Shown here: in pieces, positions 1 through 7,203 of the stretch
Position numbering within the stretch: position 1 is the first letter of the stretch
Layout of the letters: each line of letters opens with the position of its first letter
Assembly (NCBI GenBank): GCA_042408785.1
Contig: JBHOQU010000100.1
Location: forward strand, 1 to 39,234
From: JAUQQI01 sp042408785
GTDB taxonomy: Bacteria > Chloroflexota > Dehalococcoidia > JAUQQI01
Direction: 5' to 3'
DNA: 39,234 bases
Position numbers and translations under genes: made by a program
The notes under the pieces: model-generated
The model's input: the letters and a program-made list of their open reading frames with translations, nothing else
What the model was told of the DNA's origin: nothing
The model's database searches: none

Positions 1-188
1 TGGCCGATGCGGGTTGGGGAATGTTCCGGCGGATGCTGGCGTACAAGAGCGGATGGTACGGGTCACGGCTCATCTTGGCGCCGCGGAACTTTCCCTCGAC
101 CCGGCGGTGCTCAACGTGCGGGTGGGTAGGTCCCGAGCTTCGCCTCTTTTGCCGGGTCTTTCGCTGTGGGGCGTGTGGGCAAACTTAA
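1..188 (+). pseudogene. tnpB: TnpB (IS605 OrfB family) C-terminal fragment, cut by the window edge and by a palindrome
   Basis: Reading from base 3 gives a stretch typical of the end of TnpB, the RNA-guided nuclease of IS200/IS605-type elements. It contains GMFRRMLAYK, then GSRLILAPRNFPSTRRCSTCG, and a second zinc-finger pair FRCGACG. The frame then runs into a TAA at 186-188 inside a 39-bp palindrome, before the RuvC-III motif. The missing continuation (RDLNAARNL) resumes at 220 in another frame, so the gene is broken rather than naturally short. The 5' part lies outside the window. The family call is firm; whether a functional copy exists elsewhere cannot be seen. Confidence 0.85.
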
Positions 189-219
189 CATAACGCGCTA
201 GGCGCGTTATGTTAAGTTT
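181..219. repeat. 39-bp perfect palindrome inside tnpB (copy 1)
   Basis: The arms 181-198 and 202-219 are perfectly complementary over 18 bp around a 3-nt loop (TAG). The outer 13 bases read AAACTTAACATAA and the inner five are CGCGC. The element sits between the TnpB zinc finger and the RuvC-III motif, adds stop codons and shifts the frame. It is AT-rich compared with the surrounding DNA. A second copy of the same length and arm size lies at 386-424. Confidence 0.9.
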
Positions 220-393
220 CGGGACTTAAATGCGGCGCGGAATCTGGAACAATACGGGCTGGCCGTCGTAAGCGGCCCTACCGGGAGTTCCCCGGGAAGT
301 GACGCCTGTGGAGACCCCTCTGGCGGCGGAACGGCCACCGGCCGGTCTACGAGCCACGGGTCGAGGAAGCAGGAAGTGGCCGGTCAAACTTGA
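220..393 (+). pseudogene. tnpB: TnpB RuvC-III motif and C-terminal tail, displaced from the upstream part
   Basis: From 220 the frame reads RDLNAARNLEQYGLAVV and then a Gly/Ser-rich tail (GPTGSSPGSDACGDPSGG...STSHGSRKQE) typical of TnpB C-termini. It ends at the TGA at 391-393, inside the second palindrome. This is the direct continuation of the fragment ending at 188 but in a different frame. The aspartate normally preceding the RD of the DRD motif is lost at the palindrome junction. About 110 bases of this tail recur, diverged and inverted, at 38855-38997. Confidence 0.8.
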
Positions 394-424
394 CATAAGT
401 TGTTTCACAACTTATGTCAAGTTT
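386..424. repeat. 39-bp perfect palindrome at the tnpB 3' end (copy 2)
   Basis: The arms 386-403 and 407-424 pair perfectly over 18 bp with a 3-nt loop (TTC). The outer 13 bases, AAACTTGACATAA, match copy 1 except at one base (A to G, compensated on the other arm). The inner five (GTTGT) and the loop differ. No T-run follows, so it does not look like an intrinsic terminator. The sequence from 425 to 601 shows no gene that I can support. Confidence 0.9.
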
Positions 425-601
425 CCCTGTTGGGTGAAATAAATGACTATGAGCCACGGAACGGCTTTGCAGTCTTGGCCTCAGGGCGCGGGAGCCGGCC
501 CGTTGCAGCGACGCACGGCCTCATACCTACAACTAGTCTAGCCGTTGATTGGAAGTGGTCTGGCGGCGAACTGGAAAGCCCCGTGGGAGAAAAAGGGGTT
601 G

Positions 602-630
602 TTGACAAAGAAATACCGGGGAAATATAAT
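602..630 (+). promoter_or_regulatory. Consensus sigma-A/sigma-70 promoter
   Basis: The -35 hexamer is TTGACA (602-607), followed by exactly 17 bp and the -10 hexamer TATAAT (625-630). Both hexamers match the consensus fully. The start codon of the next gene lies 28 bp downstream of the -10, with a strong ribosome binding site (AGGAGGTG) between, so this should drive the thioredoxin-like gene strongly and without visible operator control. Confidence 0.85.
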
Positions 631-657
631 CAAGCGAGGCTGGCAGGAGGTGCAAAG

Positions 658-1038
658 ATGAAGCCCATCACCGTCGAGGTGCTGGCCCACGCTCCGACCG
701 CCTACTATCACTGCCTCCACTGCGAGTTCGTCTGGCACGGGGTCGGCCTGGGGCAGTCCGTCCACCGGGAACAGCTGGAAAGCTCCCTGCCTGAGGACCT
801 CCAGGCGGAATACCGGGAGCTTATTGACGGGATTCAGCGGCTGGTCAATAAATACTGCGGCCAGGTCGTGGTTAAGGTTGTCGACGCCGCCTCGCTTGAG
901 GGAATGTGGAAGGCCCTCAAGTACGGGGCCCGTCGGCTCCCGGTCTTTGTAATTGACAGCCGGGAGAAGGTCGTCGGGTTGCGGTGGGAGGAGGTGGAAG
1001 CGGCCCTGGACCGCAGGCTTGCCGGGGTGCCGGGTTAG
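658..1038 (+). CDS. Small thioredoxin-fold-like protein of unknown function
   Basis: A 126-residue protein. ATG 658 is chosen because AGGAGGTG lies 6 bases upstream and a consensus promoter just before; the open frame extends upstream to 400 but that part crosses the promoter and a palindrome. A Cys-x-x-Cys (YHCLHC, about residues 19-22) lies near the N-terminus, and the stretch RRLPVFVID near residue 100 resembles the cis-proline loop of thioredoxin-like folds. The region between is helical and charged. There is no signal peptide or membrane segment. A disulfide or metal-thiol role is plausible, but the family is not one I can name. The next gene starts about 105 bp downstream and may share the transcript. 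Confidence 0.75.
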   Translation: MKPITVEVLAHAPTAYYHCLHCEFVWHGVGLGQSVHREQLESSLPEDLQAEYRELIDGIQRLVNKYCGQVVVKVVDAASLEGMWKALKYGARRLPVFVIDSREKVVGLRWEEVEAALDRRLAGVPG

Positions 1039-1143
1039 CGGCGCCCCGAGCCCTTTTTAAAGGGGGTGAGAGCCGGGCCTGAACTTTTTACAGGGTTTGG
1101 GTTGGCGTAAAGCTACCGAACCTTTCAGAGGAGGTGCCCTGAA

Positions 1144-2964
1144 ATGCATGCGCTCTTTGCCCTCATCCTAGGGGGCCTGGTTACCGTTGCAGCCTACACG
1201 TTATATGCCAAGCGGGTCGACCGGGAGGTGATCCAGTCCGATCCCCGGCGGGCAACCCCGGCCAGGCTCTACATGGACGGCGTCGACTTCATGCCCACCA
1301 GCCGCAACATCCTCTGGGGCTACCATTTCAAGTCCATCGCCGCGGCCGGGCCCATCGTGGGGCCCATCACCGCCGCCCCCCTCTGGGGCTGGCTCCCGTC
1401 CCTGCTCTGGCTGATGCTGGGGGTAAGCTTCATCGGGTGGGCCTCCGACTACAGCGGCATAATGGTGTCCGTCCGCAACGACGGCAACACCCTGAGCGCC
1501 ATCGCCCACCGACTGATCGCTCCGCGCACCCGGCTGGTCCTGCTGGTCTTTATCTTCTTCTACCTGCTGCTGGTAGCCGGCGTCTTCGGCTGGTTAGTTT
1601 CCGATGTCCTTAACTCCCAGACGCAGGCCCCCTTCGGCATCCTGGTTCTGATGCTGATGGGCCTGCTCGGGGGCCAGATGCTCTACCGGTGGCGGGTTGA
1701 CCTGCTGGTAACCAGCGCCGTGATTGTCCTGGTGACGCTGGTGGCCATCCTGCTGGGCCCCACCGACGTGGTCCGGGGCGCGGTGAAAGCCCTGAACGAC
1801 GGGGTCAACGCCATCACCGGCGGCCAGCCCATCGTCACCTACCTGGACCCGTGGGCCATCAACCCGCAGACGGGCCAGCTCGGGGTCGTCCGCAACGTCC
1901 TGCCCAGTTTCATCCTCTGGATGGCCTTCACTTTCCTATTTTGCTATCTCGGTTCGGTCCTGCCCATCTGGCGCTGGGCCCAGCCCATAAACTACATCGG
2001 CTTCTGGATCACCGCGTTCACGATGGTGCTGGGCGGCCTTGGGGCGGCCCTGGCCTTCTTTGTCGCCCCCGAAATCTCCAGCTTTAAGTTGCCGGCCGTC
2101 CGGGAATTTGCGCCGGTGGTGCAGAGCGGGACGGCCCGGGGAATCCAGCCCCTCTGGCCCATGCTGTTCATCACCATCGCCTGCGGGGCCATCTCCGGGT
2201 GGCACGCCCTCTTCGGGTCGGTAGGTACCGCCCGGCAGATCGAGAATGAGACCGACGTCCTGCCGGTGGGTGGGGGGGCGATGCTCTTCGGGGAGAATAT
2301 GCTGGGCATCCTCTCCCTGCTGGCGGTGACCACCGCCGGGCAGGGGGCCGGGGCAGCGGCCTTTGCCGGCGGGATCGGCCGCTTTCTTAGCATTTTCGGC
2401 ATCCCGGTGGAGTACGGCACGGCCCTCGGCTTTGCGGCCTTCGTTCTGATCGTCATCACCGTACTTCAGCTCGGGTTCCGGGTGATGCGGGTGGCCCTGG
2501 CCGAGCTTCTGGGTGACCGATGGCCCCTCTTCCAGAATATCCACGCCGCAACATTAATCTCAGTGGCGGCCGCGGCTTTCCTGGTCCTCACCGGCGTTTA
2601 TCTCTACCTGTGGCAGATGTTCGGCGCGGCCAACCAGCTGATGGCGGCCCTGGCCCTGCTGGTGGTCACCGTCTGGCTGGTCTCCAGCGGCCGCAGCCCC
2701 CTCTATGCCGGCCTGCCCGGGGTGTTCATGCTGGTGACCACCATGGCTGCCATCCTGGTCAACATCTATAACCTGATAAGCAGCGTGGTCATCCCGGCAT
2801 CGGCGGCCGGGCAGTTCGGCATGGTGGCCGGGGCAGTGGTCATGATCGCCATCGGTGCCCTGCTGGAGGTGGCGGCTATCCTCATCGCCGTCGACAGCTT
2901 TGCGGCCTACCGGCGGTACGCCGCCCGGCCAATGCAGCCCGGTCCGGCGCCGGCGGCTGACTGA
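1144..2964 (+). CDS. cstA: CstA-family carbon starvation/peptide or pyruvate transporter
   Basis: A 606-residue multi-spanning membrane protein of the CstA family, whose characterised members take up peptides or pyruvate. Family features include an N-terminal helix, a SRNILWGYHFKSIAAAGPIVGP segment around residues 52-73, a FGSVGTARQIENE loop, and GENMLGILSLLAVTTAGQGAG. It is shorter than E. coli CstA (about 700 residues), matching the short Gram-positive and archaeal type. ATG 1144 follows AGAGGAGGTG. The substrate cannot be told from sequence. A hairpin downstream may end its transcript. Confidence 0.9.
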   Translation: MHALFALILGGLVTVAAYTLYAKRVDREVIQSDPRRATPARLYMDGVDFMPTSRNILWGYHFKSIAAAGPIVGPITAAPLWGWLPSLLWLMLGVSFIGWASDYSGIMVSVRNDGNTLSAIAHRLIAPRTRLVLLVFIFFYLLLVAGVFGWLVSDVLNSQTQAPFGILVLMLMGLLGGQMLYRWRVDLLVTSAVIVLVTLVAILLGPTDVVRGAVKALNDGVNAITGGQPIVTYLDPWAINPQTGQLGVVRNVLPSFILWMAFTFLFCYLGSVLPIWRWAQPINYIGFWITAFTMVLGGLGAALAFFVAPEISSFKLPAVREFAPVVQSGTARGIQPLWPMLFITIACGAISGWHALFGSVGTARQIENETDVLPVGGGAMLFGENMLGILSLLAVTTAGQGAGAAAFAGGIGRFLSIFGIPVEYGTALGFAAFVLIVITVLQLGFRVMRVALAELLGDRWPLFQNIHAATLISVAAAAFLVLTGVYLYLWQMFGAANQLMAALALLVVTVWLVSSGRSPLYAGLPGVFMLVTTMAAILVNIYNLISSVVIPASAAGQFGMVAGAVVMIAIGALLEVAAILIAVDSFAAYRRYAARPMQPGPAPAAD

Positions 2965-2993
2965 AGGGGGAGCGAAACCACGAGCGCAGGCGG

Positions 2994-3026
2994 CGGGGCG
3001 GGGCCCCTTCAGGCTCCGCCCCGTTT
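2994..3026 (+). terminator. Possible intrinsic terminator after cstA
   Basis: An 8-bp GC stem (2994-3001 pairing with 3016-3023) with a 14-nt loop is followed by only three T residues. It lies 30 bp after the cstA stop, where a terminator is expected, but the weak T-run limits confidence. Confidence 0.45.
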
Positions 3027-3089
3027 GCCACCAGCAGGGTCCGTTTTCCTCAAGGCGAACAGACCGGATATAATAGTCTGGAGTTGGCC

Positions 3090-3386
3090 GTGGCCATCGA
3101 GCTTAAAACCGACCGGATCCAGCGGTTCTGGCAGGCGGTCAAAGAGTTTTTATACGGGATGACCGCCTACGAGTTCGAGCGGGAGGCCGCCCGGATGCGG
3201 GCGGACCTAGAAACCCTCTTTCTCCTCACCGTTTTCGGGGACATGATCGGCTTGCCCATCCTGCCGTCGTATTACTCGCTGAGGCTCTTGCCCTACGTGG
3301 TGCCCGTAACCGAAGCCTGGAAGCGGCGGGTCCTGCGGGAGCGGGACATCACCGAGCTGGAAGAGCTTCACCTTATCGAAATGTAA
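3090..3386 (+). CDS. Small partner protein A of the ArsA/Get3-like ATPase cassette (unknown family)
   Basis: About 98 residues. I prefer GTG 3090 because GGAG lies 6 bases upstream; TTG 3084, two codons earlier, has no spacing to that GGAG. A TATAAT (3069-3074) lies just upstream but has no recognisable -35 box. The protein has an N-terminal amphipathic helix (RFWQAVKEFLYGM), a hydrophobic stretch LETLFLLTVFGDMIGLPILP, then YYSLRLLPYVVP and a basic tail. It is clearly paralogous to the next gene: both share YGM, GD(M/L), PILP, YYSLR and LPYVVP. It lacks a full transmembrane helix, so membrane-peripheral association is only possible. I do not know the family; its fixed place before two ATPases suggests it is a partner or client adaptor. 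Confidence 0.75.
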   Translation: MAIELKTDRIQRFWQAVKEFLYGMTAYEFEREAARMRADLETLFLLTVFGDMIGLPILPSYYSLRLLPYVVPVTEAWKRRVLRERDITELEELHLIEM

Positions 3387-3399
3387 CCGGAGGCATGCC

Positions 3400-3711
3400 A
3401 TGACCTTTGAACAACCTGTACCCCCCACCATCCAGACGGAGCCCCGGCGGTCCGGTGGCCTACGGGGATTGTGGGAAGCCATTAAGGAGCTGGTCTACGG
3501 GATGGCGGCCCACGACATGACCCGGGCGGCCATCCGAACGCGGGCCTCCATGGAACACCTCTTTATCCTGATCACCATGGGCGACCTGCTGGGGGTACCC
3601 ATCCTGCCGCCGTATTATTCCCTCCGCATCCTGCCCTACGTCGTGCCCCAGATCGCCACCTGGAAGCGGCGGATGCTGCGGGAAAAAGACTTGAGCGACG
3701 CCCTCTTTTAA
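3400..3711 (+). CDS. Small partner protein B, paralogue of the preceding gene (unknown family)
   Basis: A 103-residue protein starting at ATG 3400 with GGAGG 6 bases upstream and 13 bp after the previous stop. It has a Pro/Arg-rich N-terminal extension of about 20 residues, then the same plan as its neighbour: IKELVYGM, a hydrophobic segment with FILITMGDLLGVPILPPYY, SLRILPYVVP, and a basic end WKRRMLREKDL. The two proteins appear to come from a tandem duplication, as do the two ATPases that follow. Function unknown; a heteromeric complex with the ATPases is the simplest reading. Confidence 0.8.
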   Translation: MTFEQPVPPTIQTEPRRSGGLRGLWEAIKELVYGMAAHDMTRAAIRTRASMEHLFILITMGDLLGVPILPPYYSLRILPYVVPQIATWKRRMLREKDLSDALF

Positions 3712-3720
3712 GGAGCAGCC

Positions 3721-4716
3721 ATGTCGTTGCGAAAGGCCATCGAAGAACATCCCGAGCGCCGTTACGTCATGTTCGGGGGCAAGGGTGGCCTGGGGAAGAC
3801 CACTTTCTCGGCCGCCACCGCCTTCTGGCTGGCCCAGCGCGGCCACAAGGTCCTGGTCTTCTCGGTGGACCCCCAAGCGAGCCTGTCGGACATCTTCCAG
3901 CAAGACCTTTTCGGCAAAGGGCCGGTGAAAATCATTGAAAACCTGTGGGCCCAGGAGATCGACGCCGACCAGCGGGTCCGGGAGTATCAGGACGAGATCC
4001 GGCGCAAAATCCTCGATATGTACGGCTTTGAGAAGGTGCCGGACGAAATTGAGAACTACATCCAGGCGGCATCGGCCGAGCCGGCCATGGAAGAGAGCGC
4101 CATCTTCGACGCCGTGGTGGATATCGTCGTCCAGGGCAGCTACGACTACTATATTTACGACCTGGTGCCCCTGGGCCACGCCCTTTACTACCTCTCGATG
4201 GCCAAGGTCTACGACGAGTGGATTCAGAAGATCACCAAGCTTCGGGAGGAGATGCGGGAGTACGAGGAGGTAGTGCGGGTCCTGCGCCGGAGCAGCATGC
4301 TCGAGGAAGACAAGATCCTGGCCGAGCTCCAGTACATCCGGCAGCGGATCAGCACCTCCTCGTCGATCCTGACCGACCGGCGGAAGACGGCCTTCTTCTT
4401 CGTGCTGGTCCCGGAGGAGATGGTGATCATCGACACCCGCAAGGCCGCCGACCTCTTTGCCCGCTTCGATGTCCCCATCGCCGGGTACGTGGTGAACCGG
4501 GTGATCCCCCGGGAGCTGCTTGGGGAGAACATTCCCGAGTACTTGCGGAATCGGATCCGGATGCAGGAAAAGTACCTGGCCGAAATCCGCTCCACTTTCG
4601 GCGGCGAGGTTTTGGCCTATGTCCCGGAGCTGGAGCGGGATGTGACCGGCCTGCCGATGATCGAGCGGATGGCCAGGATTATGTTCGAGGATGGTGCCGC
4701 CCAAGGAGGAGCCTGA
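3721..4716 (+). CDS. ArsA/Get3-like ATPase, subunit 1 (degenerate switch II)
   Basis: A 331-residue P-loop ATPase of the ArsA/Get3 (SIMIBI) group. It has a deviant Walker A, GGKGGLGKTT (residues 19-28), with the signature lysine K21 that reaches across the dimer in this family. Switch I, VDPQASLSD, keeps the aspartate D50 that acts as catalytic base in Get3-type enzymes. Switch II, normally DTAPTGHT, is altered to DLVPLGHA (147-154), losing both threonines. No Cys-x-x-Cys of the Get3 zinc site is present. SD AGGAG lies 5 bases before ATG 3721; the stop is 3 bp from the next gene, its paralogue. It is not next to arsenic genes, so an arsenite pump role is unlikely. Confidence 0.85.
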   Translation: MSLRKAIEEHPERRYVMFGGKGGLGKTTFSAATAFWLAQRGHKVLVFSVDPQASLSDIFQQDLFGKGPVKIIENLWAQEIDADQRVREYQDEIRRKILDMYGFEKVPDEIENYIQAASAEPAMEESAIFDAVVDIVVQGSYDYYIYDLVPLGHALYYLSMAKVYDEWIQKITKLREEMREYEEVVRVLRRSSMLEEDKILAELQYIRQRISTSSSILTDRRKTAFFFVLVPEEMVIIDTRKAADLFARFDVPIAGYVVNRVIPRELLGENIPEYLRNRIRMQEKYLAEIRSTFGGEVLAYVPELERDVTGLPMIERMARIMFEDGAAQGGA

Positions 4717-4719
4717 CCG

Positions 4720-5724
4720 ATGGTAGCGACCCGGCGCTTCAACCTGGAAATCACTCAGTCAGTCCGGGAGTATTTCGAGGGGCACCCGGGCCTCAAGTAT
4801 ATCTTCTTTGGGGGCAAGGGGGGCGTGGGCAAGACGGTCCTGGCCGGCGTAACTGCCCTCTGGTGGGCCAAGCAGGGCCGAAGGACCCTTCTGGCCTCCA
4901 CCAACCCGGTCCACAGCCTTTCGGGCCTCCTCGACCAGGACGTCTTCGGCCGCCACACTCCGGTGGCCGGGGTGCCCAACCTCTGGGCTTATGAAATCGA
5001 CACCAAGGACACCATCGAGCGGCTCAAAAACGAGATCCGGGACAAGATCCGGTGGTTTTTGAAGTTTGCCGATATTCAGACCAAGGCCGACGAGTTCGTT
5101 GAGTCGGCCACGATGAACCCCGCCTTTGAAGAGTCGGCCATGTTCGAGAACATGGTCGACCTGATGCTGGCGGGCCAGTACGATGTCTACGTCTTCGACA
5201 CGGCCCCGACGGCCAACGCCCGGCGGCTGCTGGGGATGTCCAAAATCTACTCCCTCTGGGTTAACAAGATGCTCAAGTCCCGGGAGGAGGCCCGGAGCCT
5301 GCGCCAGATGCTCTCCTTCTCCCGGAAGGAGGAGCCCGACCCCCTCCTGGAGTACCTGCTCCAGTTCCGGGACCGGATGGGCCAGGCCCGCCAGCTCCTT
5401 ACCGACCCGGACCGGACGGCCTTCTTCTTCGTGACCCTGGCCGAGGCCCTCCCCATTGCCGTTATCACCCGCTTTATCAACTGGTTCCACGACTTCGGCA
5501 TCCCGGTGGGCGGGGTCGTCGTCAATATGCTGATCGATAAGGACGCCCTGGGGGCCGACCCGCCTGAGTTTGTCCTGAACCGCATCCGGATGCAGGAAGA
5601 GTACCTGCAGGTGATCGCCGAAAAGTTCGACGGAATGGTGCGGGGGGTCCTGCCCCTCTTCGAGACGGAGATCCGGGGCGTCGAAATGCTGGAGCGGGCC
5701 TGCGCCGAGCTCTTCGCCCGGTAA
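4720..5724 (+). CDS. ArsA/Get3-like ATPase, subunit 2 (Asp-to-Asn in switch I)
   Basis: A 334-residue paralogue of the preceding ATPase. Walker A is intact (GGKGGVGKTV, residues 31-40, signature lysine K33). Switch II is nearly canonical, DTAPTANA (160-167). In switch I the catalytic aspartate is replaced: STNPVHSLSG, with N62 where family members have Asp. The defects are thus the reverse of those in subunit 1, which suggests a heterodimer where each chain supplies what the other lacks. Both share PA(M/F)EESA(I/M)F and RIRMQE(E/K)YL. The start ATG 4720 follows GGAGGAG. Molecular role unknown; energy-dependent targeting, assembly or metal-centre maturation are all possible. Confidence 0.85.
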   Translation: MVATRRFNLEITQSVREYFEGHPGLKYIFFGGKGGVGKTVLAGVTALWWAKQGRRTLLASTNPVHSLSGLLDQDVFGRHTPVAGVPNLWAYEIDTKDTIERLKNEIRDKIRWFLKFADIQTKADEFVESATMNPAFEESAMFENMVDLMLAGQYDVYVFDTAPTANARRLLGMSKIYSLWVNKMLKSREEARSLRQMLSFSRKEEPDPLLEYLLQFRDRMGQARQLLTDPDRTAFFFVTLAEALPIAVITRFINWFHDFGIPVGGVVVNMLIDKDALGADPPEFVLNRIRMQEEYLQVIAEKFDGMVRGVLPLFETEIRGVEMLERACAELFAR

Positions 5725-5754
5725 GCGCGGCGGCCCTGCCGGCCGCCCGGCCGA

Positions 5755-6666
5755 ATGAATGGGCTCGATGTCGTAACCGGGGCCTTCGGCTTTACCGGCA
5801 GGTACATCACGGCCCGGCTCCTTAAGCTGGGCCGGCGGGTCAGGACCCTGACGGGCCACCCCGACCGGCCCAATCCCTTCGGGGCGGCCGTTGAAGTTGC
5901 CCCCCTCAATTTTGCCGACCAGGCCGGCCTGATAAAAAGCCTTTCGGGGGCCGATACCCTCTACAACACCTACTGGGTGCGTTTCCAGTACCGGGGTGTG
6001 ACCTTCGACGACGCCGTGGCCAACAGCCGCCGGCTCTTCGCCGCCGCCCGGGCGGCCGGGGTGCGGCGGGTGGTTCACATCAGCATCGTTAACCCCTCCC
6101 CCGACTCGCCCCTTGCCTATTTCCGGGGCAAGGCCCGGGTGGAGGAAGCCCTCTTAGCCGCGGGCCTCCCCTGCGCCATCGTGCGCCCCACGGTGATCTT
6201 CGGGCCGGAGGACATTCTTTTTAACAACATTGCCTGGATGCTCCGGCGCTTCCCCGTCTTCGCCATACCGGGGGATGGCAGCTACCGTCTCCAGCCCGTG
6301 TTCGTCGACGACGTGGCCCGCATCGCCGTCGAGGCTGGCCGGGGGGAAGGTAACCTCATCGTGGAGGCGGCCGGCCCCGAAACCTACACATTTAAAGGGC
6401 TGGTCAGGCTGATGGCCGAAAAGGTGGGGAGCCGGACCCGCCTGGTCCACGTCCCGCCGGGCGTTGCCCTTCTGGCGGCCGGGCTTATCGGCCGGCTGGT
6501 GGGGGATGTGGTACTCACCCGGGACGAACTTTCCGGGCTGATGGCAAATCTGCTGGTCGCCTCCGGACCGGCGACCGGAGAGGTAACTTTCAGCCGGTGG
6601 CTTGGGGAGAACGCCCACCGGTTCGGCCTGGCTTACGCCTCTGAGGTTCGGCGGCACTACGCCTGA
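5755..6666 (+). CDS. NAD(P)-dependent epimerase/NDUFA9-like atypical short-chain dehydrogenase
   Basis: A 303-residue Rossmann-fold protein. The nucleotide loop TGAFGFTG is at residues 8-15, and YFRGKARVEEAL (near residue 122) gives the Tyr-x-x-x-Lys pair. The GPE/IFGPED segment and the C-terminal layout match NmrA/NDUFA9-like and complex-I-associated epimerases. The substrate is not predictable. ATG 5755 lies 30 bp after the ATPase pair with no clear SD, and a GC hairpin (5730-5746) fills the gap, so it may or may not belong to that operon. Confidence 0.85.
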   Translation: MNGLDVVTGAFGFTGRYITARLLKLGRRVRTLTGHPDRPNPFGAAVEVAPLNFADQAGLIKSLSGADTLYNTYWVRFQYRGVTFDDAVANSRRLFAAARAAGVRRVVHISIVNPSPDSPLAYFRGKARVEEALLAAGLPCAIVRPTVIFGPEDILFNNIAWMLRRFPVFAIPGDGSYRLQPVFVDDVARIAVEAGRGEGNLIVEAAGPETYTFKGLVRLMAEKVGSRTRLVHVPPGVALLAAGLIGRLVGDVVLTRDELSGLMANLLVASGPATGEVTFSRWLGENAHRFGLAYASEVRRHYA

Positions 6667-6717
6667 GGCGGCCGGGTATAATTTGGCGTAAAGTTTTTTC
6701 CGGCCGGAGACAGGCCC

Positions 6718-7194
6718 TTGGCGAAGAAAGAACGGCCGCTTTGTCCGGTCTGCCAGAAGCGGCGGGCAGCGTTCCCGAAGGCGAACCCCACTTACTGCGC
6801 CGACGACTGGCAGATCAAGCTGGGTCGACGGCTCGCAGCCGGCCTGGATTTCCAGCTGACCAGGCTTTTCCGGACCGGTTCGGCCGAGGTATACATCGTC
6901 CTTCACCGGGCAAATCCCGAACCGGTGGGCCGGGTGGTGGTCCTGACCAGGCGGGGGGAGACGCTGGTCATCAGCTGGCTTGAGGAGGGCTTTGACTGGA
7001 AAGGCACCGCCTACGAGCTTGAGGGGGACCCGCAAATTGAAAGCCGGAGCGAGGCGCTTTTACCGGCGATAATGAATTACGTGGTGGATTCCTGGAGCCC
7101 GCCGGATGAGGAGCCGGCGGCGGAGGTGTGGACCTTCATCGGCCGGCTGGTGAAATCGGAGACCGGTGAGCTCGCCGAGGGGAGGTGGGGCTGA
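6718..7194 (+). CDS. Conserved-looking hypothetical protein with an N-terminal zinc-ribbon-like motif
   Basis: A 158-residue protein with TTG 6718 as likely start; GGAG lies about ten bases upstream. The N-terminus reads RPLCPVCQKRRAAF, then TYCADDW, giving a Cys-x-x-Cys plus a later Cys that could bind zinc. The middle has beta-strand-like stretches (AEVYIVLHR, VGRVVVLTRRGE), and the C-terminus is acidic (SPPDEEPAAEV). No family recognised. Its stop is 9 bp before the next gene, so the two are probably co-transcribed. A TATAAT-like hexamer at 6677-6682 lacks a -35 partner. Confidence 0.65.
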   Translation: MAKKERPLCPVCQKRRAAFPKANPTYCADDWQIKLGRRLAAGLDFQLTRLFRTGSAEVYIVLHRANPEPVGRVVVLTRRGETLVISWLEEGFDWKGTAYELEGDPQIESRSEALLPAIMNYVVDSWSPPDEEPAAEVWTFIGRLVKSETGELAEGRWG

Positions 7195-7203
7195 CAGACG
7201 CTC

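Noticed and set aside
400..657. Upstream extension of the thioredoxin-like gene to 400
   Set aside because: It runs through a palindrome and a consensus promoter, whereas ATG 658 has a strong SD.
3061..3084. TATAAT at 3069-3074 as the promoter of the small-protein cassette
   Set aside because: No -35 hexamer at 16-18 bp, and it lies too close to the start codons; kept only as a note.
3721..5724. An arsenite efflux ATPase annotation for the ArsA-like pair
   Set aside because: No arsB, arsC, arsD or arsR nearby, active sites are altered, and no metal-binding cysteines are present.
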